64,000 bases of DNA from Anaerolineae bacterium (GTDB taxonomy: Bacteria; Chloroflexota; Anaerolineae; SpSt-600), in assembly GCA_025062375.1 (NCBI GenBank), contig JANXAG010000007.1:19203-83202 (forward strand), read 5' to 3'. The translations under genes were made by a program, and so were the position numbers. Below, in pieces: positions 1 to 8,016 of the stretch. A model generated the notes under the pieces. That model worked only from the letters and a program-made list of their open reading frames with translations, was not told the origin of the DNA and did no database searches. Every line of letters starts with the position of its first letter. The first letter of the stretch is position 1.

Positions 1-1478
1 TTCAGGGCTTTTTGAAGAGCGCGACCCATTTCTGCCGTCCTGGTGCCTATATCGGAGAGAAGAGCAGATGCGGCCGCTGAAACTTCGTCAGGCCTGAGCC
101 AGAGCCCCAGGAAAAGCTTAAGGAGGCCGTAGCTTATATCAGCCCAGGTGAGACTCCAGCGGTGAATAGAAAGGAGGCGTCGGTTCAAAGCTTGAGCCCT
201 TTCCATCAGAGACCATATCTGGAGCAAATTGTCGGGGGGAGTAGTATTAAGAGCCAAGTCCATGGAGTCCAGCTCGTTTCGGTGAAACAGGGTGTACCGT
301 TTCCACAAAATGCAGTTCAAGGGTGACCAGTTTATAGGATCCCGAAAGAAGTGGCAGAGTAAGGATAGGGGGAACCGGAGGGGAAGTGAGACCCTTTTGC
401 GAAGGTTAGAGTCTCTGTTGGGGAAATACCCTCTGGCTCCTTCTGGTAAGAGCCAGTCGGGGAATGGTCTGTATAACATCTGAAAAAGGGCCAGGTTTAC
501 GTAGGGTCGGCCGAGGTAGAGCCGTGTGACCCTTAGTTTTTCGGGATTACGGAACCCCATGTAGCGCAGCGGGTCGCGAAAGGCCAATTCTTCTACCAAA
601 GGCTTTATTATGCTCCAGCCCAGAGGGGATAAAGGCTCAGAAAAGCGTTCGTTGAAGAAACCACTGGTCCAGAGCTCTTCTCCCCCAGGCTCAGTAAAGA
701 AGCGCCAGGCTCTATACCGGAGTGAGCTTTCCACTGTAAGGGGTCTTACTTGGAGGAGGAAGAACTTTCCTTCGTGGTAGCACCACTCAACATCCTGGGG
801 GTGGCCAAAGAGCTCTTCAAGGGCCAGAGCTATCGCCGCCACTGCTTTCACTTCTTGAGGCGAGAGGACTTTTCCTTTCCCCTGAGGTTCTTCTCCTTTT
901 TTAATTCGGTAGCGCTCCGGTTGAGCCAACCCGCTTACGAGCGCTTCTCCAGAGCCTTTTACAGCCTCAATTGTTACAATTTCTTCTCCTGTAACAGGAT
1001 CACGGGTAAAAACTACTCCTGCTTTCTCGGCAGGAACCATCCATTGAATTAAGACGGCCATTTTGCCGGGAGGTAGATTGTGGAAGGAGCGATAGGCCAG
1101 AGCCCGGGGGCTATCCAGGGAAGTCAGGCAATTTACTATGGCTTCTTCCAGATTTTCAGGCTCAACGTTCAGGAAAGAAGAAGCCTGACCGGCAAAAGAA
1201 AGCAGGGTTGAATCTTCAATTGTGGCGGAGGAACGGACAGCTAACTTGCCTGGAGGAAGATTTCGGAGAAATTTTTCAATTTCTTTCCGGAAGGTCGGCG
1301 GGAATTTGCCCTGGGTTTCCTTCAGGAGCTGAGAGGCAGAGGTAGTGAGGCAAAAGCCTGGAGGGATGGAGAAGCCTTTCCTGAGAGCCCTGGCGAGATT
1401 GGAAGCTTTAAATCCCACCAGGGAGGGGTCCAGGCTTTCCGAATCTTCCAAACTCAGAATTAGAGGTTTTTCTTCCAT
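1..1478 (-). CDS. PEP synthase-like pyruvate/phosphate dikinase, N-terminal part (runs off window)
   Basis: The minus-strand frame from ATG at 1478 stays open to base 1, giving about 492 residues without the 3' end. The N-terminus resembles the ATP-grasp-type PPDK_N domain of PEP synthases and rifampicin phosphotransferases: residues ~20-45 read VGFKASNLARALRKGFSIPP, followed by LAVRSSATIEDS, by GVVFTRDPVTGEE and by DVEWCYHEGKFFLLQVRP, the usual order for this family. After ~residue 260 the sequence is less conserved. The family transfers phosphate from ATP to pyruvate or to an antibiotic through a phosphohistidine domain that would lie beyond the window, so the substrate cannot be decided here. 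The gene starts just after a terminator-like hairpin behind rpsT, so it may be transcribed separately. Family call is firm; exact function is not. Confidence 0.8.
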   Translation of the reverse strand, partial: MEEKPLILSLEDSESLDPSLVGFKASNLARALRKGFSIPPGFCLTTSASQLLKETQGKFPPTFRKEIEKFLRNLPPGKLAVRSSATIEDSTLLSFAGQASSFLNVEPENLEEAIVNCLTSLDSPRALAYRSFHNLPPGKMAVLIQWMVPAEKAGVVFTRDPVTGEEIVTIEAVKGSGEALVSGLAQPERYRIKKGEEPQGKGKVLSPQEVKAVAAIALALEELFGHPQDVEWCYHEGKFFLLQVRPLTVESSLRYRAWRFFTEPGGEELWTSGFFNERFSEPLSPLGWSIIKPLVEELAFRDPLRYMGFRNPEKLRVTRLYLGRPYVNLALFQMLYRPFPDWLLPEGARGYFPNRDSNLRKRVSLPLRFPLSLLCHFFRDPINWSPLNCILWKRYTLFHRNELDSMDLALNTTPPDNLLQIWSLMERAQALNRRLLSIHRWSLTWADISYGLLKLFLGLWLRPDEVSAAASALLSDIGTRTAEMGRALQKAL

Positions 1479-1483
1479 AAAGC

Positions 1484-1520
1484 AAAAAATTAGCCCCTCA
1501 GGACTCAGCCATCGGGGCGC
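1484..1520 (-). terminator. Probable intrinsic terminator after rpsT
   Basis: Read on the minus strand, GCCCC (1518-1514) pairs with GGGGC (1497-1493) around a loop that can fold weakly on itself, followed by TAATTTTTT (1492-1484). The position, about 25 bases after the rpsT stop and just before the next ATG, fits a terminator. The stem is short, so efficiency is uncertain. Confidence 0.5.
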
Positions 1521-1542
1521 TTTGTGGTTCAGTATGGTAAAA

Positions 1543-1821
1543 TTAAGCGGCCGCTTTGGAAAGGTAAGAGTTGAAGAGTTTCATCAGGCGAGATTTCCGG
1601 CGCGCTGCATTGTTTTTGTGGATGATTCCTTTTTCGGCTGCTTTGTCCAGGGCACTTATAGCAAGGCGCAGAACCTCTTTTGCCTCTTCAATTTTTCCTT
1701 CAGCCAGGAGTTTTCGCGTTTTTTTAATGAACGTACGGGCCCTGGAACGGTAATACATGTTTAGCAGACGTCTTTTTCGAGCCTTCCTGAGTTCTTTCTC
1801 AGCTGACCTGGTATTGGGCAA
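1543..1821 (-). CDS. rpsT: 30S ribosomal protein S20
   Basis: Small basic protein of the 30S subunit that binds 16S rRNA. From a TTG start the product is 92 residues, begins [20 protein letters not shown] and carries the family's helical pattern, with [24 protein letters not shown] near the middle-to-end in two pieces ([17 protein letters not shown] and NAARRKSRL). A longer frame reaches 1878, but TTG at 1821 is preferred: the family starts (M)PNTKSA, and AGGAGG lies directly upstream (AGGAGGTGTGC before TTG). S20 is often autoregulated in other bacteria and often has a weak start codon, so the TTG may matter for expression. Confidence 0.95.
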   Translation of the reverse strand: MPNTRSAEKELRKARKRRLLNMYYRSRARTFIKKTRKLLAEGKIEEAKEVLRLAISALDKAAEKGIIHKNNAARRKSRLMKLFNSYLSKAAA

Positions 1822-1848
1822 AGCACACCTCCTCAAAGGTTTTTTTAT

Positions 1849-1878
1849 ATAATACCTTATCCTGCCAATTTTGTCCAA
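1849..1878 (-). promoter_or_regulatory. Sigma-70-type promoter for rpsT
   Basis: On the minus strand: -35 TTGGAC (1878-1873), 18-base spacer, -10 TATTAT (1854-1849). The predicted start lies about 20 bases before the AGGAGG site of rpsT. Confidence 0.55.
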
Positions 1879-2034
1879 TTACGGTTCCAGCGGGGGATTC
1901 ACAAGGCTTTTAATGCTTTTTGTTCGCCGCCATTTTGACGGAATGTAATTATATCTAACCCGGTCTGGGAAGGAGCCAGGCCTGTCCTTATTATCTCTAA
2001 CGATGGTGTTCAGTAAGAGGATGCGGAGCTGGTC

Positions 2035-2598
2035 TTAATGTTCCCCAGCAACTGGCCAGCGGTAGCGGTCACCAGGGTTCACTATCAACTCACCGCTGAC
2101 TGAACCCCAGGGTGGGGGAGCATCTATGGTATAGGTGTAACGGCCAGGGTCAAGACAGTAGATGAACTCGCCTCCGGCTTGAATTTTAATGGTTTCGTTC
2201 CAATGATTCCCTATTCTGGTGAAAGTAAAGCTCAATTCCACTCCCATGAAGTTCTGAATCAGGTAGCAGCCTTTGTCAGGAGCGAGCTGCCTAACGGGGG
2301 TGGGAGATGGCGTAGGTGAAGGTTTAAGAACTCGTGTGGGAGTGAAAGTAGGCGTAGGTTTTGGAGTAGGAGTAAAAGTAGGGGTTGGTGAAGGCGTTGG
2401 AGTGGGTGTTGGGCTTGGCGTAGGTGTAAAGGTAGGCGTCGTTGTGGGTGTGAGCGTCGGTGTTGGTGTTAAAGTGGGTGTTGACGTGGCCGTAGGTGTT
2501 GGCACTAAAGGCAGTCCAGGCAGGTAGCGACATCCTGCGAGGGTTAGAAATACCAGCATAACGACGGTAGTGAAAATTAAAAATTTTGCCCTTTGCAT
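2035..2598 (-). CDS. Lipoprotein with Thr-Pro linker and small C-terminal domain
   Basis: From ATG at 2598 (AAAGGAGGTCAAA upstream) the product is 187 residues. Residues ~1-22 form a signal peptide ending in a lipobox (LTLAGC, Cys ~22), so it should be lipid-anchored outside the membrane. Residues ~30-105 are almost pure Thr-Pro/Ser-Pro repeats ([11 protein letters not shown] type), an extended linker probably spanning the cell wall or glycan layer and a possible O-glycosylation target. The last ~75 residues form a compact domain ([20 protein letters not shown], then [20 protein letters not shown]) that I do not recognise; it resembles small beta-sandwich domains. It is transcribed toward rpsT and follows the propeller gene, perhaps in the same unit. 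The upstream in-frame start at 2628 lacks a ribosome-binding site. Confidence 0.75.
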   Translation of the reverse strand: MQRAKFLIFTTVVMLVFLTLAGCRYLPGLPLVPTPTATSTPTLTPTPTLTPTTTPTFTPTPSPTPTPTPSPTPTFTPTPKPTPTFTPTRVLKPSPTPSPTPVRQLAPDKGCYLIQNFMGVELSFTFTRIGNHWNETIKIQAGGEFIYCLDPGRYTYTIDAPPPWGSVSGELIVNPGDRYRWPVAGEH

Positions 2599-2690
2599 TT
2601 TGACCTCCTTTCCGACAGGCAGGCACAATGCCTCAGGCCTTGCTTAGGTTTTAAAATCACCGCCGGAAAGACACCGGCTGGCTGTTTACA

Positions 2691-3884
2691 TTATGGCGAA
2701 CACCAAACCAGGTCTGTTTCATCAAAAGAGTCATGGGTTATTCTCCAGAATTTCCCGGTGCTCAGGGATAACAGGTAAATTTCCCGAGCAGAAAAACCTC
2801 TTCCCTCCCCAGCATAAGCGGTGAAGGCCAGCAATCTCCCATCTGGCGAAAAGACGGGTTTCTCTGCCCCGCCGGGAACCTGAGCGATCTTTTCAAGGCC
2901 ACTGCCATCAGGGTTCATAAGGTAAAGTTGATGTGACCCCTCTCTGGATGAGACGAAAGCTAATTTTTGGCCATCGGGGGACCATGCTGGATGCCAGTCA
3001 TAGGCCGGGTGATCTGTGAGGCGCAAGAGACCAGTCCCATCCTTCTGGATTACGAAGACATCCCAGTTTCCATCTTTGAGGGCAGCAAAAGCTATTTTCT
3101 CCCCATCGGGGGACCAGGAAGGTTGTCCAGCAAAGGTATTGCCCGAGGTGAGTTGACGGATTGTCCTTTCCTGCAAGTTATAGATGAAAAGTTCCTGGGC
3201 TTGAGCAAAGCTTGCCCTGAAAACTATGTGGTGGCCTTGGGGGTCAAAAGATGGTTCCCTACCCTGCGTGAGGAATTTAAAGCCCTGGCGATCCTTTAGC
3301 CAGATACCTTCCCCTTTTACGAAAGCCATAGCTCCCCCAGGAGCCAGAGAGAGTTCCCGCTCATCGGCGGGAGAGCTTAAGAGGAGCTCAAGCTCAGCGC
3401 CATCGGCTCTCATCCTGTAAAGGTCGTAGTTGCCTCCTGAATCGGAGGCAAAACAGAGGTATAAAGGGGGAATAACTTCAACGATTAACGGAGGCGTTTT
3501 AACTGTCTCACCTTCTGTTCCGGTAAGAAAAGCTTCAATGGTGTAAGTGCCAGGGGATGGAACTTCCCACAGAAAGGTTACAAGCCAGCGGCTGGGATAG
3601 CGTGCCATGGATTTAGGCAAAGGCAGGATTTTGCGCCCGTTAACCCACAATTCCGCTCCCGTGAGCTCTACAGGGGGGCTTTCCACCTCCACGGTAACAA
3701 TCTGACCCGGGAAGATTATCGTCCCATCCCCCGGGGAAAGGAAACGAGCAGAAAAGGGGGAAAGCCCCCGAACTTCAGGCACTGCTTCTCTCATAGTTCT
3801 TGAAATTAAATAGATCAGCAATCCCCACTCCAGCACAACGGCGACGAAGAGGATTAATAGGAGCAAGATCCTCCTGCCTGTCAA
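2691..3884 (-). CDS. Membrane-anchored TolB-like beta-propeller protein
   Basis: 397 residues. Residues ~5-28 form one membrane segment (ILLLLILFVAVVLEWGLLIY). Residues ~40-135 look like an Ig-like/Big domain (FLSPGDGTIIFPGQIVTVEV). Residues ~140-395 carry at least five PD40/WD40-like repeats of the TolB type: QPSWSPDGEKIAFAALKDG, HPAWSPDGQKLAFVSSREG, KPVFSPDGRLLAFTAYAGE. Such propellers bind partners or ligands; no catalytic residues are visible. The start codon is TTG and overlaps the TGA of the upstream jelly-roll gene, so the two are translationally coupled and probably act together at the cell surface. Substrate unknown. Confidence 0.75.
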   Translation of the reverse strand: MTGRRILLLLILFVAVVLEWGLLIYLISRTMREAVPEVRGLSPFSARFLSPGDGTIIFPGQIVTVEVESPPVELTGAELWVNGRKILPLPKSMARYPSRWLVTFLWEVPSPGTYTIEAFLTGTEGETVKTPPLIVEVIPPLYLCFASDSGGNYDLYRMRADGAELELLLSSPADERELSLAPGGAMAFVKGEGIWLKDRQGFKFLTQGREPSFDPQGHHIVFRASFAQAQELFIYNLQERTIRQLTSGNTFAGQPSWSPDGEKIAFAALKDGNWDVFVIQKDGTGLLRLTDHPAYDWHPAWSPDGQKLAFVSSREGSHQLYLMNPDGSGLEKIAQVPGGAEKPVFSPDGRLLAFTAYAGEGRGFSAREIYLLSLSTGKFWRITHDSFDETDLVWCSP

Positions 3885-5419
3885 GGTCTATATCCCTTGA
3901 GGCTTACTCCATCAAGATTTAAGTCCACTTCGCGCTGAGCAGTTCCCCACTTTTTCCACAGCCGGATAAAGATTGTAATGCGAGATGAAGGGGCCGTGAA
4001 GGTGATGGAATAACGGCTGAATTTCCCGGGAGAAAGCCTTGGGTAAACTTTGGGGACGGGAATATAGGTCCAGTTAGTGACGGCTCTCCAGTCGGTTCCT
4101 CCCGCCGGGTCATACCCCCACTGGATGACGTAACTATAGGGGTCTTCCGCTCCAGTTATAACCGGGTCGCCTTCAGCAGCTCGCAGGAGGGCAGCCAGGC
4201 TGAACTCGTAAATAGCTCCCGGGGTAAGGCCACCCACCACCTGATAGATGCCGGCATAGCGGTCGGGATCAGAGGCGGCACGGCAATAGGTGTGTATTTC
4301 TATGAGCTGGGAGTGGTGGCCATCCCAAACCACGGGGAACCAGGTGTCGTCATACCAGCCGTAGGAAGCATTGCCGCCGTTGTCAAACTTATGCCAGCCG
4401 AGAGCTACTCCATCAGGGCCAAAGCCCTCCTCAAAGCTTCCGTTGCGGATAAACTCATGCCATCTTCCAACGCTGACGGTGACGGAAACAGAAGATACCT
4501 TTCCGCTGGCGTCTACGGCTTCAGCTTTGAGGACGTGAGGCCCTGGGGTTACTGGAGTCCAGAGGAACTCCCTTTCAAGAGCCAAGGGGCCAACGGCAAA
4601 GGAAACGCTGCCTACAAGGCGGGGGCCATCGTAAAGTTTCAAGGAGGTGATGCCGACGTCGTTGGAAGCCATTACTTTAACGGGCCAGGCCCTGCCAACA
4701 GCGGGATAGGGAGGCACAGATAGAGCCACCTGCGGAGCTCTTGTATCGGCGGGGGCAGGCCCCAGGAGGCTTATCCCATCCAGGTTAACGTCCACTTCCC
4801 TGCCGGCAGTGCCCCATTTCTTCCATACCCTGATAAAAAGGGTAATCCTGGAAGATGGGGCCACAAAACTTGTGGTATACTCCAGCATTTTTCCAGGGGA
4901 GGACCTGGGATAAACCACATCCCAGGGCAATTCCACCCAGTTGGTGACAGCTCTCCAATCCGTTCCACCGGCTGGATCAAATCCCCACTGAACCCTGTAA
5001 CTGTAAGGGTCCTCCAGGCCATAGATTACCGGGTCGCCGTCCTGAGCTCTTATCATACCCCTGATTTTGAGGGTGTAAGTTGCTCCCGGGACCACTGCCA
5101 CTGTCTGGTAAATTCCGGCATAGCGGTCGGGGTCAGAGGCGGCACGAGAGTAAGTGTTTATCTCAATGAGCTGGGAGTGGCGACCATCCCAGACCACAGG
5201 GGGCCAGGTATCATCGTACCAGCCGTAAGTGGCGTTGCCCCCGTTATCAAACCTGTACCAGCCCAAGCCTACACCATCGGGGCCAAAGCCCTCCTCAAAG
5301 TTCCCATTGGTTATTCTTTCAGACACGGAGGAAGCAAAGGGCAGCTTGGGGAAGGTAAGGAAAGCAGCCAGACCCAGGAGGACTGAGGCGGAGAGCAGCA
5401 AAAGTGCTTTGCTTTTCAT
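3881..5419 (-). CDS. Secreted protein with two duplicated jelly-roll (CBM-like) domains around an Ig-like domain
   Basis: 512 residues with an N-terminal signal peptide (hydrophobic residues 5-23, no lipobox). Residues ~36-220 and ~324-510 are two copies of the same domain, each with NGNFEEGFGPDGV/NGSFEEGFGPDGV, YGWYDDTW, AASDPDRYAGIYQ, DPYSY, DPAGGTDWRAVTNW and REVD-NLDG. The NG-F-EEG start and NLDG-SL end are typical of carbohydrate-binding-like galactose-binding folds. Residues ~225-320 between them form an Ig-like domain (APQVALSVPPYPAVG). No catalytic domain is present, so a binding or surface role is inferred. AAAGGAGGCGCTTAA precedes the ATG. The gene is coupled to the downstream propeller gene. 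Confidence 0.8.
   Translation of the reverse strand: MKSKALLLLSASVLLGLAAFLTFPKLPFASSVSERITNGNFEEGFGPDGVGLGWYRFDNGGNATYGWYDDTWPPVVWDGRHSQLIEINTYSRAASDPDRYAGIYQTVAVVPGATYTLKIRGMIRAQDGDPVIYGLEDPYSYRVQWGFDPAGGTDWRAVTNWVELPWDVVYPRSSPGKMLEYTTSFVAPSSRITLFIRVWKKWGTAGREVDVNLDGISLLGPAPADTRAPQVALSVPPYPAVGRAWPVKVMASNDVGITSLKLYDGPRLVGSVSFAVGPLALEREFLWTPVTPGPHVLKAEAVDASGKVSSVSVTVSVGRWHEFIRNGSFEEGFGPDGVALGWHKFDNGGNASYGWYDDTWFPVVWDGHHSQLIEIHTYCRAASDPDRYAGIYQVVGGLTPGAIYEFSLAALLRAAEGDPVITGAEDPYSYVIQWGYDPAGGTDWRAVTNWTYIPVPKVYPRLSPGKFSRYSITFTAPSSRITIFIRLWKKWGTAQREVDLNLDGVSLKGYRP
3890..4450 (-). repeat. Second copy of duplicated jelly-roll coding unit
   Basis: This encodes residues ~324-510 of the protein at 3881-5419 and is a diverged direct copy of 4760-5314. 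Long stretches are identical or nearly so at the DNA level, for example the bases around 'gcatagcggtcgg' at ~4254 and ~5119, which suggests a fairly recent tandem duplication of one domain. Confidence 0.85.
4760..5314 (-). repeat. First copy of duplicated jelly-roll coding unit
   Basis: This encodes residues ~36-220 of the same protein. It aligns end to end with 3890-4450 with only short length differences (VELPWDVVYPRSSPGK against TYIPVPKVYPRLSPGK). Confidence 0.85.
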
Positions 5420-5475
5420 TTAAGCGCCTCCTTTTGCGCCTTCTAAAGCCGGTAAATGACCTTTAAAGTTTGTCT

Positions 5476-5521
5476 TTGCGTGGCTTTTAAATTCTGAAGT
5501 TTAAGAGGAGAAACCACGCAA
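5476..5521 (-). other. Two-part stem-loop in the leader of the jelly-roll gene
   Basis: On the minus strand TTGCGTGG (5521-5514) pairs with CCACGCAA (5483-5476). Inside it, after a six-base bulge, CTCTTAAA pairs with TTTAAAAG around an eight-base loop. The structure lies between the predicted promoter (5540-5568) and the ATG at 5419, so it is in the 5' untranslated region. There is no T-tract, so it is not a terminator. Function unknown; mRNA stabilisation or a protein-binding site are possible. Confidence 0.5.
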
Positions 5522-5539
5522 GAGTGGTGAATCAAATTC

Positions 5540-5568
5540 ATTATAGCACATTAAACCCCACCCCGCAA
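5540..5568 (-). promoter_or_regulatory. Sigma-70-type promoter for the jelly-roll/propeller genes
   Basis: On the minus strand: -35 TTGCGG (5568-5563), 17-base spacer, -10 TATAAT (5545-5540). It gives a leader of ~110 bases ending at the ATG at 5419. Confidence 0.6.
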
Positions 5569-5645
5569 TTGGGCGATGGGTCCTTAAGGTAATAACGGGT
5601 GTGCCGGTTGCTCCGCCGTCTTTCGACCAAGAAGGTTGGAAATTT

Positions 5646-5674
5646 TTGACAAAAGAAAAGCTCGTTGGTAAAAT
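5646..5674 (+). promoter_or_regulatory. Strong sigma-70-type promoter for proS
   Basis: -35 TTGACA (5646-5651), 17-base spacer, -10 TAAAAT (5669-5674). Transcription should start near 5681, leaving ~180 bases of leader before proS. Confidence 0.75.
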
Positions 5675-5680
5675 TTAAAT

Positions 5681-5836
5681 TGACGGGAGGGGGAACGATG
5701 AGCCGGAATGTCCCGTTGCCGTGCCCGATACCACGCCTTTATCCAGACCTCAGGTCTGGGTATGCCGGAGTGTTATTAGACTGAGGTGTGGCACGTCAGG
5801 GCCGGTCCCCAGACCTAAGGGGGGCCGGCCCTTTTT
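5681..5836 (+). promoter_or_regulatory. Structured proS leader with intrinsic terminator (attenuator candidate)
   Basis: Several helices can be drawn: ACGGGA (5683-5688) with TCCCGT (5711-5716); CCACGCCT (5731-5738) with AGGTGTGG (5784-5791); and CCAGACC (5743-5749) with GGTCTGG (5753-5759). The leader ends in a terminator: GGGCCGGTCCCC (5799-5810), a short loop, a complementary arm to 5831, then TTTTT (5832-5836), only 24 bases before the proS ATG. AGGTCTGG (5752-5759) can also pair with CCAGACCT at 5809-5816, inside the terminator, so two exclusive folds are possible. Aminoacyl-tRNA synthetase genes are often controlled by T-boxes. The sequence GTGGCAC (5788-5794) partly resembles the T-box core, but the full conserved T-box sequence is not present, so the mechanism is open. 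Confidence 0.6.
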
Positions 5837-5860
5837 AAATCTCACGGGGAGGGAAAAAGG

Positions 5861-7288
5861 ATGAGGGAAAAACTTATTTCTCCTGCTGAGGATTTTTCCG
5901 AATGGTATGTTCAAGTTATCCAGAGGGCTGAGCTTGCCGATTATTCCCCGGTCAGAGGCTGCATGGTTATAAAACCCTACGGCTATGCCCTCTGGGAAAA
6001 CATCCAGCAGAGCCTTGACCGTCGTTTTAAGGAGACAGGCCATCAGAATGCGTATTTCCCCCTCTTCATCCCCTACAGCTTTATTCAGAAAGAGAGCAAG
6101 CACATAGAAGGGTTTGCCCCTCAGCTTGCCATAGTCACCCATGGGGGAGGGAAGCAGCTGGAAGAGCCCCTGGTAGTCCGGCCCACCTCTGAAACCATTA
6201 TAGGCTACATGTATTCTCAGTGGATACGCTCTTATCGGGACTTGCCCGTCCTTATAAACCAGTGGTGCAATGTGGTTCGTTGGGAGCTCCGAACCCGTCC
6301 TTTCCTCCGCACGATGGAATTTCTCTGGCAGGAAGGCCACACTGCCCATGCTACCTACGAGGAAGCGGAAGAGGAAACCTTGAGGATGTTGAACATTTAC
6401 CGGGATTTTGCCGAGAACGACGCCGCAATTCCTGTGATCCTTGGCCGAAAGAGCGAATCGGAAAAATTCGCCGGAGCCCTCCACACTTACACTATGGAGG
6501 CCATGATGGGCAACAAGTGGGCTCTGCAGGCTGCCACTTCCCACAACCTCGGCCAGAACTTTGCCAAAGCTTTTGAAATCCGCTATCTGGACCGCAACAA
6601 TCAGCTTCAGTACTGCTGGACAACAAGCTGGGGCCTGAGCACCCGTTTTATCGGAGCTATTGTGATGGTTCACGGGGATGAGAAGGGCCTCAAGCTTCCT
6701 CCCAAGCTTGCCCCCATCCAGGTGATAATCGTGCCCATCTGGAAGAGCGATGAGGAGAAGGAAAAAGTTCTAGCCCGAATCGCAGAGCTTAAGCCTCAGC
6801 TCAGAGATTTTCGGATAAAAGTTGATGACCGGGAGGAATATACACCGGGGTGGAAATTTAACGAATGGGAGTTGAGGGGGGTACCCCTGCGGATTGAGAT
6901 AGGGCCTCGCGATGTGGAGGCGGGGCAGGTGGTCTTTGCCCGCAGGGATACCGGTGAAAAGTGGGAAGTGTCCACCGATGACCTCGGGAGTAAGGTGGGG
7001 AAGGTTCTGGAGGAAATTCATTTCAACCTTTTCCAGTTGGCTAAAAAATTCCGGGATGAAAACACCTTCCGGCTGAACGATTACGGAGAATTTAAACGCA
7101 TTATAGAAAGCGATGGTGGGTTCATCATTGCTCCATGGTGCGAGGCGCCCGAGTGCGAGGAAGCAATTAAGGACGAAACAAAAGCCACCATACGGTGCAT
7201 ACCCTTTGAACAGGATGGGCAGCTGGACCGCTGTGTATACTGCGGGAAGGAGACGACCCTCAAGGCCCTCTTTGCCAGGGCTTTCTAA
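5861..7288 (+). CDS. proS: Prolyl-tRNA synthetase (archaeal/eukaryote-type)
   Basis: 475 residues; class II synthetase that charges tRNA-Pro in the cytoplasm. Motif 2 and 3 regions are visible: [20 protein letters not shown], then [20 protein letters not shown], and the motif 3 region [19 protein letters not shown]. There is no editing (INS) domain between motifs 2 and 3. A C-terminal zinc-ribbon-like tail ([10 protein letters not shown] near residue 430, then CVYCGKET near 460) marks the archaeal/eukaryote-like ProRS also found in Thermus. GGGGAGGG precedes the ATG. It is preceded by the attenuator-like leader and its 3' end overlaps the convergent cbiO stop by four bases. No frame damage. 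Confidence 0.95.
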   Translation: MREKLISPAEDFSEWYVQVIQRAELADYSPVRGCMVIKPYGYALWENIQQSLDRRFKETGHQNAYFPLFIPYSFIQKESKHIEGFAPQLAIVTHGGGKQLEEPLVVRPTSETIIGYMYSQWIRSYRDLPVLINQWCNVVRWELRTRPFLRTMEFLWQEGHTAHATYEEAEEETLRMLNIYRDFAENDAAIPVILGRKSESEKFAGALHTYTMEAMMGNKWALQAATSHNLGQNFAKAFEIRYLDRNNQLQYCWTTSWGLSTRFIGAIVMVHGDEKGLKLPPKLAPIQVIIVPIWKSDEEKEKVLARIAELKPQLRDFRIKVDDREEYTPGWKFNEWELRGVPLRIEIGPRDVEAGQVVFARRDTGEKWEVSTDDLGSKVGKVLEEIHFNLFQLAKKFRDENTFRLNDYGEFKRIIESDGGFIIAPWCEAPECEEAIKDETKATIRCIPFEQDGQLDRCVYCGKETTLKALFARAF

Positions 7289-8013
7289 AGCCTGGGGGCA
7301 AGGCGAGCTTTTACCAGAAGAGCACGGTCTTTGAGGATCTGGTCAACGGGGCCCACTGTCAAGACCTTGCCCGCGTTCAGGATCACAACTTTATTACACG
7401 TTCTCTCTACAAAATCAAGGTCGTGGGAGGCGATGACTTTGGTGTGAGGCAGGGAACGCAAAAGTTCCATGAGCTCCCACCTCCCCACCGGATCTAAATT
7501 GGCGGTGGGTTCATCCAGGACCAAGATCTCGGGAGCCATGGCCAGAACAGTGGCTATGGCTACTTTCTTTTTCTCCCCAAGGCTCAAATGGTGAGGAGAG
7601 CGGCTTTCGTAACCGGTCATTCCTACAGCTTCCAGAGCTTTCTTCACCCTCTCCGCCACTTCTTCCGGAGAAAGCCCCAGGTTCAAAGGCCCGAAGGCCA
7701 CATCTTCAAAAACGGTGGGGGAGAAAAGCTGGTCGTTGGGGTCCTGAAAGACAAGGCCTACAAGCCGGCGGATCTGCCTGAGGGTTTCCTTCCGCACAGG
7801 TATGCCTTTCACCCACACGGGATCGGAACCGTTGGAAGAGTAGCCTGTGAGAATGCCGTTCAGATGCAAAAGCAGGGTGGATTTTCCCGCCCCGTTCGGC
7901 CCTACTACACCCACACTTTCCCCTTCATCAACTTCAAAGCTTACCCCTTTTAGAGCTTCAATGCCCTCTGGATACCGGTAATGCAAATCTCTGATCTCCA
8001 AAACTCTGGCCAT
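7285..8013 (-). CDS. cbiO: Cobalt/nickel (ECF-type) transporter ATPase
   Basis: 242 residues. ABC ATPase with Walker [13 protein letters not shown] (~residue 37), Q-loop [13 protein letters not shown], signature [20 protein letters not shown], Walker [14 protein letters not shown] and switch His in [10 protein letters not shown]. It should energise uptake of Co2+ or Ni2+ with CbiM, CbiN and CbiQ encoded just upstream; only three bases separate it from cbiQ. It is the last gene of the operon and its stop overlaps the convergent proS stop. Metal specificity cannot be read from the ATPase. Confidence 0.92.
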   Translation of the reverse strand: MARVLEIRDLHYRYPEGIEALKGVSFEVDEGESVGVVGPNGAGKSTLLLHLNGILTGYSSNGSDPVWVKGIPVRKETLRQIRRLVGLVFQDPNDQLFSPTVFEDVAFGPLNLGLSPEEVAERVKKALEAVGMTGYESRSPHHLSLGEKKKVAIATVLAMAPEILVLDEPTANLDPVGRWELMELLRSLPHTKVIASHDLDFVERTCNKVVILNAGKVLTVGPVDQILKDRALLVKARLAPRL

Positions 8014-8016
8014 TCT

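Noticed and set aside
2290..2510. Tandem repeat/minisatellite in the lipoprotein gene (and at 44640-45180, 45650-46110)
   Set aside because: The repetition follows from the Thr-Pro-rich linkers (ACx CCx codons) and is imperfect; it is protein low complexity, not an independent DNA repeat or CRISPR array.
5784..5800. Definite T-box call for the proS leader
   Set aside because: GTGGCAC partly matches the conserved T-box sequence, but the full core and a proline specifier loop could not be placed with confidence.
5750..6673. 307-codon minus-strand frame opposite proS
   Set aside because: Antisense to a clearly conserved synthetase, with no domain or ribosome-binding site.
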